A stretch of 64,000 nt of DNA from the NCBI GenBank assembly GCA_037127255.1, contig JBANSL010000014.1:67935646-67999645 (forward strand), given 5' to 3'. Of this stretch, positions 11,911-22,998 are shown one piece after another (position 1 is the first letter of the stretch; every line of letters starts with the position of its first letter). This stretch comes from Persicaria tinctoria. Taxonomy: Eukaryota; Streptophyta; Magnoliopsida; Caryophyllales; Polygonaceae. The translations under genes and the position numbers were made by a program. The notes under the pieces are model-generated. The model saw nothing but the letters and a program-made list of their open reading frames with translations. It was not told where the DNA came from and made no database searches.

Positions 11911-12830
11911 AATCCATCGCTGGTAGATCATTGCTCCTCAAATTATGTTCAAGAATCATATTTAGCATATTCCAAAATTTCTTGACTTTACTGTTATATT
12001 CCCCTTACTGTCATGCTTTCCACAACAAGAGAAAACAAAATCATTGATTACTAAAAATCTTCAACTGAAACTTTGAAATTGAAAACATTGAATTTCATTA
12101 ATTCCAGAATGATCAATTACAAGATTGAACCAACATGGAGAAGAAAGATAAGAGATACACAAGAGGAGAGCAAAGAGGCGACTCAAGTCAGGAAAAACAA
12201 ATACAGCATATAACTATACAACCAAAATTACTCAAAAAGATTTAGTCATTATAAATCATGTATCCGATTCCAATATGCATAGGGACTGAACCAAATACAT
12301 GTAAAACAATATTATTCCAGTAAATACTACTCCATAGTAGTTAAGTGGTCTTGAAAAGATCGGCCAAGGAAGCTTTTGAATGGGATGAAAAAGTTTTTGC
12401 CACTTGATGCATTGTGGGTCAGGACTCGGGTTTTAGACCCGTGCATAGCAAGGATACTCTAATTGCCAGCACCAATCTACCAGTTAGATTCGTCTCCAAT
12501 GGAGAGAGTTGATAGCACACCACTGATAAGCAACTCTTGATGATTGTTCATTGATATAATGGTATGAGTGAGTATAGAAGGTCTCTGGGTGTTTTCCCAT
12601 CATAATTTCCCAGTGCCACAACTCTGAAGCTATAAACATCACATTTTGGAGTCACTCTCACACTTTGAGCCAGCTTTGCCAACAAAGGGAAACAATAACC
12701 ATAACCAATGTATCTACCAATTCCAATAGACGATACAGAAACGGATGAAGAAGCACAAGAAGTGGATGCAGAATTGATGTCATGGTTAGTCCAATTTGTT
12801 TGTGCTAACCATGCACTGACTTGTGCTCTG
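11911..12830 (-). pseudogene. Receptor-kinase relic: last exon fused to 5' flank
   Basis: 12,345-12,690 is a damaged copy of RLK exon 2. It is recognisable from the C-terminal end of the kinase through the [12 protein letters not shown] region, with indels that break the frame. The LRR ectodomain and most of the kinase are gone. 12,755-12,830 matches the start-codon and signal-peptide flank of RLK2 near 49,530-49,590, so a large internal deletion joined the two ends. 11,925-12,340 is a copy of 50,870-51,300, the RLK 3' flank. Confidence 0.75.
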
Positions 12831-13704
12831 GAATTTGTAATGGTGTTTACATAAATTTGTAATTATTAAATACAAAAATTTCTGCCAAATTAACAAAATA
12901 ATAACTGCACTTGCAACTTCAAATTATGTCAAAGTAAAAGGCCTTTTTTTATATATAAATGGGCCCAAAATCAAAGCACACGCTTTAATTGTGTTTTATA
13001 AAGTGCCATCCCTACAATATAAGAGCAAAACACTTTCTTTGAAAAGCATTCATCCACGTGTCAGCCAAGCAGAATTTTGGAGAGGAGTTTTTTTTTCTTC
13101 CTTTCAATCTAATCACACCCCACTTTCTATAACTCTCTCTCCCAGAACCGCTTTCCAACTCCCTCACAATCACAACCGGAAGCGGAGAAGACTCAGGCCG
13201 CCGAAGTTCGGGCCCTCTTCTCCCGAGCCAGTGATTTCGTCTTCTTCATGCTTTTAAGGGGTTGTGCGTCTTGCCCAGTCTTCTCCCGAGCGAAGTTCTT
13301 CCCGAGTTCCTGCACTCTCCTCCCAAGTCCCCAGCCACCAGAAACCACTCCATCACCACAGGCCGCCGTCGAACTCACCCAGCCACGCCGGTGACACCTC
13401 CGGCGCCTAGCTCCAACCACCATCCCCGTCAACCTCTTTTCCTCTCTCCTCTGTCTTCTTCCCCTTTCTTTTGAATGTTTAGGGCTAATCAACTCCACCT
13501 GATTTTGAGTCGAATTTTAGGGTTTTTTTTATTTGTGTTCAATCCTATTAGATGCTCAGAACCATCCCTTTACTTCTCCTTTATCCGCAAAATCAGTGCG
13601 CCCCCATCATCTCATTGCAAAAGTGGAGCATATCCGGCCTATAATTTTCTGGGTTTTTTTCTTGTGTTGATTGCCAGTGGAGAGGAAGAGGCTTCGTTGG
13701 GCGG
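12831..13704. other. Leader-like CT-rich region, no gene assigned
   Basis: 12,831-13,080 is AT-rich. 13,085-13,480 is strongly pyrimidine-rich on the plus strand, with proline- and serine-like codons in every frame. That look is common in 5' UTRs and first exons of plant genes. No start codon here leads into a recognisable protein. Since an ARF fragment lies 3 kb downstream on the same strand, this could be the old 5' end of that gene, but nothing in the sequence proves it. Confidence 0.35.
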
Positions 13705-14136
13705 CTGGAGTGGTTACTGGTGGCGATGGTAATCTACGAGCATGCGCGGTGGAGATCTATGAAGATCCGAGACGAGAGAGGCGGCTTTTTTTTCCTCAAT
13801 ATTTAGCATTTGTACGGTAACAAATTCTTGCAATTCAACTGATTTTTGCTTGATTGAATTTATGGTTTCTTCATTGAGATTTCATCCATTCAATTAGAAA
13901 ACGTTGCTTTTGATACAGTTTCTGGTGAATTCAGATGCTGGTGAATTCTGGAGCGCTTATTTAGAGGCTATGCTCCTATTCCCAAGAATCTCCTTCCTTT
14001 TTTCAGCGAAAGCAAGACCCAACATCCATCAAATTGTTATGGTAATTATTTAATTTGAGGAGCCTTGTGATACTTGATTTCATCCGTAGGAGAATGTGTC
14101 TTAACAAGGATTTCGGTTACTTACTATGGCAAAAAT
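13705..14136 (+). repeat. 432-bp direct repeat, left copy
   Basis: Nearly identical to 17,844-18,276 in the same orientation. I saw only a few substitutions and one-base indels, for example in the poly-T run near 13,790 and in the cluster near 14,120. The two copies are 4.1 kb apart and bracket the ARF fragment. Neither copy starts with TG and ends with CA, and no primer-binding site follows the left copy, so these do not look like LTRs. A segmental duplication is more likely. No coding sequence is recognisable in it. Confidence 0.9.
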
Positions 14137-14721
14137 GAACATGATATATCTCTTACTAGATAAAATTAGGCTGTAACTCGATCCATTTGAGTGTAGTAGT
14201 GTACTTGACCATTAGTAAGGCTATGTGCGTATGTGATAGTTCTTTCCGGTGTGTGTTTGTTCAAACCCCTTGCATTAAATTTTCTTCTGTTTCCTTCTTG
14301 AACTGTACTTTTGAACTTCTGGTATGAAAATGATAACACTCCAAGGTGAATTCAGTGAAGTTCTGGCTGATTCATTGCACGGACAATTGCTTAGTAATGA
14401 CAAGTCCTATATTTAACTAAACAAGTAAAAACAGAAGAGGTACCTCTACGTCAAAACGGAACAAGGCGATCTAAACTGTGGAAGTAAGTAGCTCATAGCT
14501 TATTGACTACTTGCTCAGATATCTTCCTACTTCAGTTAATGAAAATATATTTTTTGAGGGGAGTCAATTTTTTCACTGATGTTGATAATGGAGTCAATTT
14601 TTTGAAATATAAACATGGAGATTTCTTCCTAACCAATGAGGCAAGAGAGTGGCTGACACTCAGTACATAGGGGAGTCAATTTTTTTTCTTCCCTTAAAAT
14701 GAAAAGGATTATTTACATAAA
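14137..14721. other. AT-rich spacer, no feature seen
   Basis: No frame of note on either strand. It may be intron or intergenic DNA belonging to the ARF relic. Confidence 0.5.
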
Positions 14722-15618
14722 TATACCAAAAGGATAGGGGATTTGCAAAAGTAGCATTGCTACTACAAAATTTGCAAGTGGGGGAGAAAATGTCACTTTT
14801 GCAAATAAAATTGCAACCTATAGAAGCGGTTGAAAGTAATGTGCAGGGGAGAGAGGGAGATTCCAGATCATTTGAAGGGGAGCAAATGGGAGGAATAAAA
14901 AAATTTCACCCATTTAAAACTAATTTTCAATAATTTTCATTTGTTAAAATTAAAAAATAAAATTATTTTTGAACTTAATTTAATTTTATCTATCTATAGA
15001 AACCCACTTTATATATGTTTGTGGAAAAAAAATTCGAAGTGAGATTATTTTCCGGACATAGAGAGAAATAGGACTTACGTGCCACTCAATACGTTATTCA
15101 TGCCGCTAACGTTTATTTATGTGCCAGTATAATTATATCTCGTGCCAACTCTTTTGACTCTAATAGATAAACCCAAGTCCGAATATAACAATTACCTTAA
15201 CGTCTATCATGACATTCAACTACATGCCACTAACGTTTATTTTCGGTGGGCACGCAATATTGATTGGCTGGCACGTATTCGCTATTGATTGGCATGAGAC
15301 TAATCACGAACTATTTGTAATTACGAAACCACCTTCAATGGCACCCCGTCCTCCCCCTCTCTCATTTGGGAAAAACTTCCAACTCCATGCATTTAATGCT
15401 CTCATCTCTCCTCCCCTCTCTCCTCTGCAAAAAGCTCCTTACTTTATCATTATAGTTTATTACTTGGGGTTGGAGGTGAAGTGCACTTGTTACTTTTGCA
15501 AATTTGGGAGCATAATGTTTACTTTTGCAAATTTGGGAGCATAATGTTTACTTTTGCAAATTTTACAGGGGGAGGGTTACTTTTGCAAGTCTCACTTTTT
15601 TTTGGTATATCCAATACC
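14722..15618. mobile_element. Inverted-repeat-bounded AT-rich element, unclassified
   Basis: The left end at 14,722 begins ATATACCAAAAGGAT and runs into TTTGCAAAAGTAGC. The right end, read in reverse from 15,618, begins ATATACCAAAAAAAA and runs into TTGCAAAAGTAAC. Both ends then repeat short TTTGCAAAAGTNAC-type motifs. A 30-bp unit containing TACTTTTGCAAATTTGGGA is tandemly repeated at 15,490-15,575. No target duplication could be fixed, so element boundaries and class are uncertain. 15,060-15,310 holds several TGCCACTAACGTTTAT-like repeats. Confidence 0.4.
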
Positions 15619-16714
15619 ATTATCTCAAATGAAAATATATGGTTTTGGTATATTTTTTTTCGGCAGGTCTCACTCTCTTCTCCTCTGAAATCTGTTAATT
15701 AGGGTTTATGCTTTCCTCTTGGTATCATCTTCACTGCTTTTGATTCCTTCTTCAATCATTACTTGTGCTTGCTGATGATCCTTGACGTGCAGAGGATTTC
15801 CATCTCTCTCTCAAAGAAAAAAAAACAAGTTGTTCTTACTATACAAAGAAATAAAAATGAATTGAAAAGGTATTTACTCTGCTCTTAACTCTAACCCTTT
15901 TCTCCCTTTCTTACTATACAAACAAATAAATGAATTGTAATTGAGGTTTGATCTTTAATCTCCAAGCATTTGGCCATACTCCTGCAGATTCTATGATCAA
16001 GTATTCCTCCCTTTCTTAATTTGCTTTGACTTTGATTTTTCCCATAATTCATGCTTTAATTCATTCTTTTATTCTAGAATAAAAGAAACCTACTCAAAAC
16101 GATTGTAATGTTTTTGCCACTTCTATGCTTGCATTTCTGATCTATCATGGTTTTTTTTTTTTTTTTTTTTGTTTTCTCCCTGTTACCACTTCTAATGCCA
16201 TCAAGAGAAGAGGATTTTGTCAAACAACTACAATATCTTTTAGGGGAGAAATTGAAAGGTAAGCATACTCCAGCCATACTGAAAGGTAGGCTTTTGACAA
16301 ACAACATCCTTCTCTGATTGATTATTAGTTAGAAATAAATTTTGTTCATATATATAGCAAATAAAGTTTGTGGAATGATACCCTTCTTTGTTCGATCATT
16401 ACTGGTTCTGGATGTTGATTGAACTATTGGCTGGATTTAGATCAGTTTTTACTTATTAGTAATTTCACATTATAAGCGTAGTATATGTCTACTGATATAA
16501 TTTTCAATTTCATATACCCATCTTTACATCATCATGGAAATGAAAAGCTAAAGGCAAGGGATACTAATTGGAAATCTAATGGCAGTTCCACTAGAAGTTG
16601 CACTAAGGTTCACTTTGAGATACCACTAGCTCACTGTTTGCTCCCTTTTGAATATTGATTTTTGCAAGTGTTGTTTTTGCGCTCATTTGACATGATCAAA
16701 TTTCCATATGACAG
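15619..16714. other. Intron-like AT-rich DNA upstream of the ARF exon
   Basis: T-rich sequence without a supported frame. It ends at a splice acceptor, ATATGACAG at 16,706-16,714, directly before the ARF exon. Retention of this acceptor shows that the ARF fragment is a genomic copy and not a processed one. Confidence 0.5.
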
Positions 16715-16945
16715 GTGCACAAGCAAGGAGTCGCCCTTGGTAGATCTGTGGACCTGGCAAAGCGCAACAGCTATGATGAGTTGCTAGCCGAGTTGGATCG
16801 TTTGTTTGGCTTTGATGGTGAACTTACCTCGTCCAAGGAGGAAGTCCCCAGGATGATTCTGGGAACGTGGAGCTCCAGGAGTGAAGATGTTCCACCAACT
16901 GTTGACGATTCAAGTGCACCTGCAGTATCCTCTGCTGCTGAATAA
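16715..16945 (+). pseudogene. Auxin response factor fragment (partial PB1 domain)
   Basis: The frame opens after the acceptor with VHKQGVALGRSVDLAKRN and continues YDELLAELDRLFGFDGEL. This is the first half of the PB1 (Aux/IAA domain III) interaction region of ARF transcription factors, including the conserved Lys used in head-to-tail dimerisation. The following family segment, which carries the acidic DDEGDMM/GDDPW cluster and the core of domain IV, is missing. The frame passes straight to a KEEVPRM-like tail, then an acidic Ser/Pro-rich end and a TAA. Without the acidic face the domain cannot form the normal two-sided contact. No DNA-binding B3 exon is visible upstream. It is best read as an internally deleted gene fragment lying between the 432-bp repeats. 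Confidence 0.8.
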
Positions 16946-17843
16946 AAGTGTTGTGAGTTCCCTCTTCTTACACTCCATTATCAAAGAATCCTTATGATTC
17001 TTTTTTCTTGTCATAAAATTCGGCATACTGTTTTTTCAAGGAAAAAAAAATTGGTTATGTTGTTCTTTTAGGTTACTTGCAGGAAAGCACCTACTGCCCA
17101 TTACCCCCCTTGAACTCGGGATACTATTTCAGATTCTACTGAATCTGAAAGGCATTGCTCCTCCATGAACACTCCATTCTTCCAACTAAAAAAGATAAGA
17201 TAGATGGAGTTCTTTGAGGTATGTAAACTAACCCGGCCCCCATAGAGTCCACCTACTGCCCATTACCCCCGTTGAATACTCCATTCTGTAAATAGCTGCA
17301 TATTGTTTAGGTGATGTGTCTAGGCTGATTTTGTCTTCTTTTTTTCTGAATTTCGTTCAGATTTTTGAAGTAGGTTTGTTGCAACTTTTTGGGAAGAAAT
17401 CTCACAAGTAGCAAGTAGGGGATATTGTTTGTCTTCTTTTTTAGCCGTAGCGCATATTTTTAGGTGTTTTCTCTGGGTTGATTTGGTGTATTTTTTCTGA
17501 AAAAAAATTGACTTTTGCTTTATTTATTCATCTCAAGTTCTCAACTTCACCTTTGTTAAACTAGTACTTAGATTAAGGAGAAAGGACAATTGATAAGGAA
17601 ATAAGTTTAAAAGATGATGAACATAAGGCAAGGTTAAATGTCACTTGTAGCATGGTTAATATTACTCTAAAGGCAAGCAGTTGAATACTCCTTACTTGTG
17701 AATTTTAAATACTCTCAAATATAAAATTATAAATTACCAGTTGAATACTTTCTCCTTATGCAAATACTCTCAAATATAAAATTATAAATTACCAGTTTTA
17801 TATACTCTAATGAATTCAATCTGATCAACTTATGTGATTGTTA
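16946..17843. other. Downstream flank of ARF fragment with short repeats
   Basis: No gene seen. ACCTACTGCCCATTACCCCC occurs twice, near 17,090 and 17,250. A tandem duplication of about 60 bp (ACTCTCAAATATAAAATTAT core) lies at 17,700-17,800. Confidence 0.6.
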
Positions 17844-18276
17844 CTGGTGTGGTTACCGGTGGCGATGGTAATCTACGAGCATCCGCGGTGGAGATCTATG
17901 AAGATCCGAGACGAGAGAGGCGGCTTTTTTTCCCTCAATATTTAGCATCTGTACGGTAACAAATTCTTGCAATTCAACTGATTTTTGCTTGATTGAATTT
18001 ATGGTTTCTTCATTGAGATTTCATCCATTCAATTAGAAAACGTTGCTTTTGATACAGTTTCTGGTGAATTCAGATGTTGGTGAATTCTGGAGCGCTTATT
18101 TAGAGGCTATGCTCCTATTCCCAAAGATTCTCCTTCCTTTTTTCAGCGAAAGCAAGACCCAACATCCATCAAATTGTTATGGTAATTATTTAATTTGAGG
18201 AGCCTTGTGATACTTGATTTCATCCGTAGGAGAATGTGTCTTAACAAGGATTTCGGTTGCTTACTATGGCAAAAAT
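17844..18276 (+). repeat. 432-bp direct repeat, right copy
   Basis: Second copy of 13,705-14,136. The match stops abruptly at GCAAAAAT on the right in both copies and at CTGG(A/T)GTGGTTAC on the left. See the left copy for the comparison. Confidence 0.9.
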
Positions 18277-19096
18277 AATGGTTCTCCCCTTCTACTCACT
18301 CATAGTGTTTGTCCATTATTTACCTTTTTGTGTTCTAGATTTAGGATAATAATGCTCAATGTTGGCATTTTAATGTGGACCATTTGTCATTTCTCCTGCC
18401 TTAATTTATGTGATCATTATGCTCCACAAATGTTTACAACATGAGCAGTAGTAAAGCTCTCTCCACATCTATTTGGTTTTTATTTTCTTCCTTCATGACT
18501 AATTTAAACATAATGCAGGAGCATATGTAATAGTGAGTAGGGAAAGCTATTTCTAGGAATAGCCGAGAGGCATGCGCTTTTCATATCTGTGTTAAAGCTG
18601 ATTGATCGTTGTTAGTACAACCAGAATGAGCATTTAGCAGAGGCTGTTGCTGCTACAACTTTTCTATTATCTTATGTACAGCCATCTCTGGTGCTTCCCT
18701 TTGTGGCATCTCGCCTCCATACTGCTCTAGAAACGGTTTGAATATTAGTATTTGTCTTGTGATTTTTTTGCACAAGCCTTTTATGAATATGTAAAACAAT
18801 AGTCAGGCAATCATTGTTCGTTAAGGAACTTTTTCGTTTGTGCCAATTCTTAATAGCTATGGGTTGGGTACTATTGTGATATCTAATGATCTCGAGAGAT
18901 ATGTAAAAGTAACTAAGATATGTTTGTCTTGAGAAGATTACCATCAATCGTTTGCAATCATAATCGGATTGAATGGAGTTTGTTTATTCAAATGTTAATA
19001 CTTTTCTCTGTTCTATAGGCATTTTGGGTGGGAATTGTTTGCGTAAAATGCTCTCAAAAAGCTCCATTGGGCGGTATAATTATATACATCAGATCA
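18277..19096. other. Spacer, no gene seen
   Basis: AT-rich sequence with only short, compositionally random frames on both strands. It ends at the target duplication of the MULE-type element that follows. Confidence 0.5.
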
Positions 19097-19105
19097 CTAA
19101 ATTAA

Positions 19106-20578
19106 GGGAAATTCCGTTTAGTACCCCTGAGTTTTTGACAATTCCGGATGGTGTCCCACACTTTTTTTTGTCCAGATGGTACCCCTAAGTTTTGTCAAAA
19201 GTCTGGCTCATGCCCAAAACTCATAGTTTCTTCTTTTTAATGAATAAAACCACCCATTATTTTTATTTTTTTCATAAATATGCTCATTTACTTTTAACAT
19301 TGAACAAAACTACATACTCCCTCCGTTCCAAAATACATGGGTTTTTAGTTTTCGGCACGTTTTTTAAGGAGCGAAAAACTATATGAAATATTATTTTTTT
19401 TAATTAATTTTTTTATATAATTTGATACTTATTAGTAATAAGTATCAAATGATATAAAAAATTTGATAAAAAAAATAATATTTCATAGGGTTTTTCGCTT
19501 CTTAAAAAACGTGTCAAAAAGGAAAAGCCCATGTATTATGGAACGGAGGTAGTATTAATTAACAAAATTCAACACAAAAGTGACAAAACCAACTTTATTT
19601 TTTAAAATTTTACAAAATCACATATTATTTCCAAAATTTTTATTGCAAAATCACTCTTGTTTAAAAAAAGATAGAACAAAATCACTACAATTTTTTAAAA
19701 TGTACAAAAGATCTATTATTTTTCTATACTTTGCAAAAACAATATTTAACACATTATTTTTCAAAACAATATTTAACTTATATCTCATTAACTTTAAACA
19801 TTTGTAAATGTGATTGATCAATTTAACCAAATGCTCGATTATAATTTTTTTGAAAAGGAAAAGTAAATTTTATTTATTTACTTTTCTTCTTGTAAAAGAA
19901 AAATATAATAAGAGATTAATCATTCTTATTTTATTAGGTTTTATGTATTCCAAATAAAAGAAATGAATAACACCTTCTTTTATTACACAAGAAGTGATTT
20001 TGTGCATTTTTTAAAGCATAAAGGATGGTTTTACACAAAGTATGGTTTTACGAAGTATTTTTTTATAATGTATAGGTTAACTATTTTTGTTCACATAATA
20101 AGATAGTGGATTTGTGCAAAATTTTGTAAATAATGGGTGATTATGTACATGCAATATTAGACAAATAATGAGATTTATTTTTTTTTAAATATGAAAAATA
20201 TGTAATGGATCTTTTGTGTAATATTAAAAATAATGGTTGATTTTCTTCAAAAAATTTTTTTGGAAAGAATGGGTATTTTTTGCTACAATGGAAATAATGT
20301 GTGATCTTATTAATTTTAAAAAATAAAGGTGATTTTGTCAATTTTGTTTTGAATTTAGTTAAATAATAAGTAGTTTTGTTTAATGTTAAAAGTAAATGGG
20401 CATATTTATGAAAAAATAAAAATAAAGGGTGGTTTTATTCATTAAAAAAAAAGAAACTATGAGTTTTGGGCATGAGCCGGACTTTTGACAAAACTCAAGG
20501 GTACCATCCGGACAAAAAAAAAGTGTGGGACACCAATCGGAATTGTCAAAAGCTCAGGGGCACCAAACAGAATTTCTC
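19106..20578. mobile_element. MULE-type foldback element, copy 1
   Basis: A 1,473-bp element is flanked by the 9-bp duplication CTAAATTAA (19,097-19,105 and 20,579-20,587). The tips are GGGAAATTCCG and, on the other strand, GAGAAATTCTG. Strong inverted repeats cover at least 150 bp at each end. Weaker inverted similarity continues towards the centre, so most of the element can fold on itself. The arms contain degenerate repeats of an ACAAAATCACNNATTATTT-like unit. It has no coding capacity. A 9-bp duplication with long inverted ends is typical of Mutator-like elements. A Stowaway MITE sits in the left arm. Confidence 0.85.
19317..19552. mobile_element. Stowaway MITE nested in MULE copy 1
   Basis: A 236-bp element with ends CTCCCTCCGTTCC and GGAACGGAGGTAG, flanked by TA on both sides (19,315-19,316 and 19,553-19,554). 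These are standard Stowaway (Tc1/Mariner) features. MULE copy 2 shows the empty site: its matching position near 43,978 reads through TA without the insert. The element folds into a long hairpin. Confidence 0.9.
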
Positions 20579-20587
20579 CTAAATTAA

Positions 20588-20734
20588 AAGACACCAGCTT
20601 AAAATCGATTGGGAAAAGTTTGATCTTTTACTACACCAATAAAGAGATCAGGAATTTTTTCAAAGCCATCGGTTCACAACAGATGTCCACGCCGAGAAAA
20701 CTTAAAGCTGGCATGATCCGAAGCTGAAAACTTA
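20588..20734. other. Spacer between two MULE elements
   Basis: About 150 bp of unrelated sequence with no recognisable feature. Confidence 0.5.
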
Positions 20735-20966
20735 AATCAATTAGGGAAATTCCGTCTGGTGCCCTTAAGTTTAAGGTCATTCCAGTTGGTGTCCCAGGTT
20801 TTATATTTTTCCGGGTGGTGCCCTCGAAGTTTAGAGAAAGTTTGGACCGTGCCCTTTTTTACTTATGAAAGCTGACTCCGTTAGTTTTTATTTGGGAAGG
20901 GAAAACAAAAACAAATTTGGGAACATGGAGGAGCGATGAAGACGAACGAGTTGCCCCAAAGAGTAA

Positions 20967-21131
20967 GGCTGTGTTTTCTCATCCCCACTTTCCACCTTCA
21001 TTTAGATCCTCTATCTCCTCCATCTCTCCTACTTTCTCTCACAAGGTAGGAGATTTTCTCCTATCTCCACCCCAATTTCACCCACCTCCATCCCCTCCAT
21101 CCCTTAAAAAGGGTGTGTAGAAAACACAGCC
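20967..21131. mobile_element. Tourist-like MITE (PIF/Harbinger) nested in MULE copy 3
   Basis: 165 bp with inverted ends GGCTGTGTTTTCT and AGAAAACACAGCC, flanked by the 3-bp target TAA (20,964-20,966 and 21,132-21,134). Both features fit Tourist elements. The host sequence resumes on the right with the same GAGCG(G/A)TG-type coding-like strand as on the left. Confidence 0.85.
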
Positions 21132-22532
21132 TAAGAGCGGTGGAGACGAACGAGGACGAAGACCAATGGAGACGACTCACGACTGGCATGGGAATCTAGA
21201 CGATAGATGTAAGTCTCTTCTTCGACCCATGTAGGAGACTTGTCACTGTTGTCATGTTCCTATTTTGATTTTTTTTTTGAAATTAGGGCAAATTTTGGGG
21301 CAATTTGGGTTGTACAATATGACTAAAGGTTCGATTAATGAGAAAATTTGGAGATTCTAGGGTGAAATTAGTTGCCTTATCGCAACAACTTTTACAATAA
21401 GATGGTCCTTAATGCTTGATATATGAGCATTAACATATTGTTGGTTGTTGATTTTTAACATTCGGATGGAGGAAGCTGTCATACTAAAAGTTGGGGGAGA
21501 AGGTGGGTACTACGGTAAGTGGTCTATGTTGGTATTGTTTTTTGCTTATACCTGCTATACTAATGTACATAATGAATCATACATGTCATAAGAATTTATT
21601 TGGTTTCGATTATGACACATAAATTCCAGCTTGGGTAAACAACTAGCTGAAAGAGATTAGATTGGATAGTTTGCATTTTTACTGTCAATACAAATTAAGC
21701 TCAGGGAAATAAAAAGAGATAATGTGAGAGATGGTTGCTTGCTTAAAGAGGAACAAACAAGATGTTAAAGTAAGCCGCCCTTGACATTTTACATGGTCTT
21801 ATTCTTGTTTTATTTTATTTATTTTTAAATAATTATCATTATTGTTTGCTTAATTTGGGGTTTTTTAAAATCTAGTTATTGGTTTACTGTTGCAATCTTT
21901 GTAGATTTTTAATAGTTCCTTTGATTCTCCACATGGTCTATTGAGCTTTTCTTTTCAAAAATAGAAGCAGGATTCAAGAATTCCAAGCAGCTCTTCTGTA
22001 GGCATGGGGAATTCAGTTTCATATGCAGTTTCTTTGTCAAGTAAAACACGAATTAGATGAACTCTTGACCTTCATGAGAAATGCGGAGTGTGTATATTTC
22101 CTAGGCGCTGCAGACAGTAAGTTCTGTCTGAAAATCTTCCATGTCCAAGAGTCATTTGCAGGTAATGTTACAAATCAATTTGTCATGCTTTATATTTGCT
22201 TGATATATTATGACATAAGGTCCTATGTTATGAACATCTTTTGGGGAAATCTCTTGCACTTCAAAGTTCAAAATTTCTATTTGATTTGTAGTTCATCATC
22301 TTGGTTTCATCTTTTTTGCAAATACTTGCCTCAGGGGGTTGATTGTGCCAATCATAGAAGATAGAAAGCTTCTCCAAGTACTTAAGTGTTCTATATATAT
22401 TAGACAAAGATAAAAACAAGCTCAAGCGACTCAATGTTTGAGAGCTCTAATATGTGAGAAGAAGAAATTGTGGATCATTCAATGCTTATTTACATATCAA
22501 GCTTGATGAAAGAGATGTTGTGACTTATTTTA

Positions 22533-22605
22533 AGCCTATTAGCTCAAATGGTAGAGCAATGTGCTCATGCACAAAGATGCGGGTTCAAATCCCTCATAGG
22601 CTAAT
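22533..22605 (+). repeat. tRNA-like unit, forward copy
   Basis: Seven perfect acceptor pairs (AGCCTAT with ATAGGCT), a D-arm GCTC/GAGC and a T-arm around GGGTTCAAATCC are visible. Pol III A-box (TAGCTCAAATGG) and B-box (GGTTCAAATCC) matches are both present. The anticodon arm does not close properly and the T-stem has a mismatch. It is therefore a degenerate tRNA or a SINE head rather than a working tRNA gene. Confidence 0.6.
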
Positions 22606-22923
22606 TAGATATACCTTGTAGAGTTCATACATCTCTTGTCGAACCAATATATCCAACAATTAAATACACAACTATAACAAATGTCTTGTCCTAACAAGAA
22701 TGAGTACATGTTGTGGGATCCATACCACTCTAAATACACAACTATAACACACTGAATGATGATTGTGAAGGTTCCATTATATCGTAGATATAGATGATGC
22801 GATTTATGTACAGTCTTGTAGGCTACACATGTCTCTTTCTATAGTGTGTATGCAATACATGATCATTTTTTCCTGTGCAGCTAAGAGCTAATCTGCATGA
22901 AAGAGTCTTTATTCTGGAACTTG

Positions 22924-22998
22924 ACATTAGCCTATGCGGGATTTGAACCCGCATCTTTGTTCTTGAGCACAACACTCTTCCATTTGAGCTAATAGACT
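22924..22998 (-). repeat. tRNA-like unit, inverted copy
   Basis: Homologous to 22,533-22,605 but on the other strand, facing it across about 320 bp. The acceptor stem pairs fully with one wobble. The T-stem GCGGG/CCCGC is perfect. The anticodon arm closes only as four pairs with an eight-base loop. The similarity extends into about 15 bp of shared 5' flank (ACTTATTTTAAG), so this is an inverted duplication of a longer block. Confidence 0.6.

Noticed and set aside
13705..18276. The 432-bp repeats as LTRs of a retrotransposon carrying ARF sequence
   Set aside because: No TG...CA ends, no primer-binding site or polypurine tract, no target duplication seen, and no gag or pol between them.
19180..20480. 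AT-rich periodic sequence as a satellite or replication origin
   Set aside because: It lies wholly inside a foldback transposon with a 9-bp duplication and recurs in copy 2.
22530..22998. Functional tRNA genes
   Set aside because: Anticodon arms do not fold as five pairs with a seven-base loop; listed as tRNA-like repeats instead.
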